Source of the DNA: Erpobdella octoculata
Lineage: Eukaryota; Annelida; Clitellata; Hirudinida; Erpobdellidae
Direction: 5' to 3'
Length of the DNA stretch: 64,000 nt
Assembly (NCBI GenBank): GCA_963978895.1
Contig: OZ022240.1
Location: forward strand, 12,427,307-12,491,306
The notes beneath the pieces were generated by a model. That model was not told where the DNA came from. It was given only the letters and a program-made list of their open reading frames with translations, and ran no database searches. Below, in pieces: positions 63,757-64,000 of the stretch (the stretch's first letter is position 1; each line of letters begins with the position of its first letter). A program made the translations under genes and the position numbers.

Positions 63757-64000
63757 TGTCAGGGGTCGCTCTACCGGACCTCCTGACAAGTGTATCTTGC
63801 ACTCGTCGACCTGTCTAGACTCTCAGTCTAGACAGGAACCTAGACGTTCTTTTCTTGTTGTTTGTTGACGTGTTTCCTGAGGCTATATATATGGCGCTTT
63901 GAACCCCGCCAGTACAACACAGTCTAGCTATTTAGTATCAGGCGAAGTCCTGCTCGTTTTTACATTTGATTTGCGCTTTATTAAAGTTATTGTTGTCGTG
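63757..64000 (+). repeat. long terminal repeat, cut by the window end
   Basis: Begins TGTCAGGGGTCGCTC after a purine-rich run. It contains a perfect 12-bp-stem hairpin (63,810-63,836), a TATATATA box (63,885-63,892) and ATTAAA near 63,978, as in a promoter-bearing LTR. The end lies outside the window. Confidence 0.55.

Overview
The window looks like AT-rich animal (invertebrate metazoan) nuclear DNA. The evidence is spliced exons with GT/AG borders, a TATA plus initiator core promoter, a non-muscle myosin II fragment, and a transposon set typical of animals: Penelope-like elements with hammerhead ribozymes, Helitrons, hAT, a THAP9/P-type transposase, a CR1/L2-like LINE and Gypsy LTR elements. 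The species cannot be fixed from sequence alone. No bacterial genes, operons, CRISPR arrays or rRNA genes were seen.

Host gene: one gene can be supported, on the minus strand from a promoter near 21,050 down to at least 612. Four exons join in phase (20,942-21,017; 20,014-20,093; 9,544-9,648; 612-1,038). They encode a glutamine-rich, Ser/Asn-rich protein that resembles a transcriptional regulator, but I do not recognise the family. Its introns of about 10.4 and 8.5 kb are filled with transposons and microsatellites. The unique AT-rich DNA upstream (21,060-22,340) carries POU-octamer and homeodomain-like motifs.

Mobile DNA: most of 22-61 kb, and much of the introns, is nested repeats. The dominant class is Penelope-like elements (PLEs) from at least six divergent families. 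None keeps a reverse-transcriptase core. What recurs is a C-terminal tail of the ORF, a 3' UTR of a few hundred bases, a hammerhead ribozyme (HHR), then the first 30-65 codons of the ORF (called the head here), ending abruptly at a (TA)n tract. Several copies carry this ribozyme-head block inverted at both ends, so both ends read outwards into (TA)n. One copy is just two blocks back to back, a 709-bp palindrome. In every ribozyme found, an extra U after the CUGANGA core creates an AUG, and in five families this AUG is in frame with the PLE head. The ribozyme is therefore also the start of the coding sequence.

Other elements: Helitron-like elements with 3' hairpins and CTAG ends (7.1, 10.1, 11.3, 18.1, 33.2, 45.4 and 46.2 kb), four of them with internal arrays of about 150 bp; hAT copies at 0, 1.4, 3.9, 36.2 and 56.1 kb, the last with a clear 8-bp target duplication; a P/THAP9-type transposase in seven exons (26.7-28.6 kb); a Gypsy derivative that kept integrase and lost RT (40.9-43.4 kb); a LINE with an intact ORF2 (52.7-58.1 kb); three tRNA-derived SINE families; and a tandem repeat family (48.7-52.4 and 58.5-60.8 kb) in which one copy has expanded a 7-bp repeat to about 1.1 kb. 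The right end holds a frame-broken, partly duplicated non-muscle myosin rod copy (61.7-63.0 kb) and the start of a long terminal repeat.
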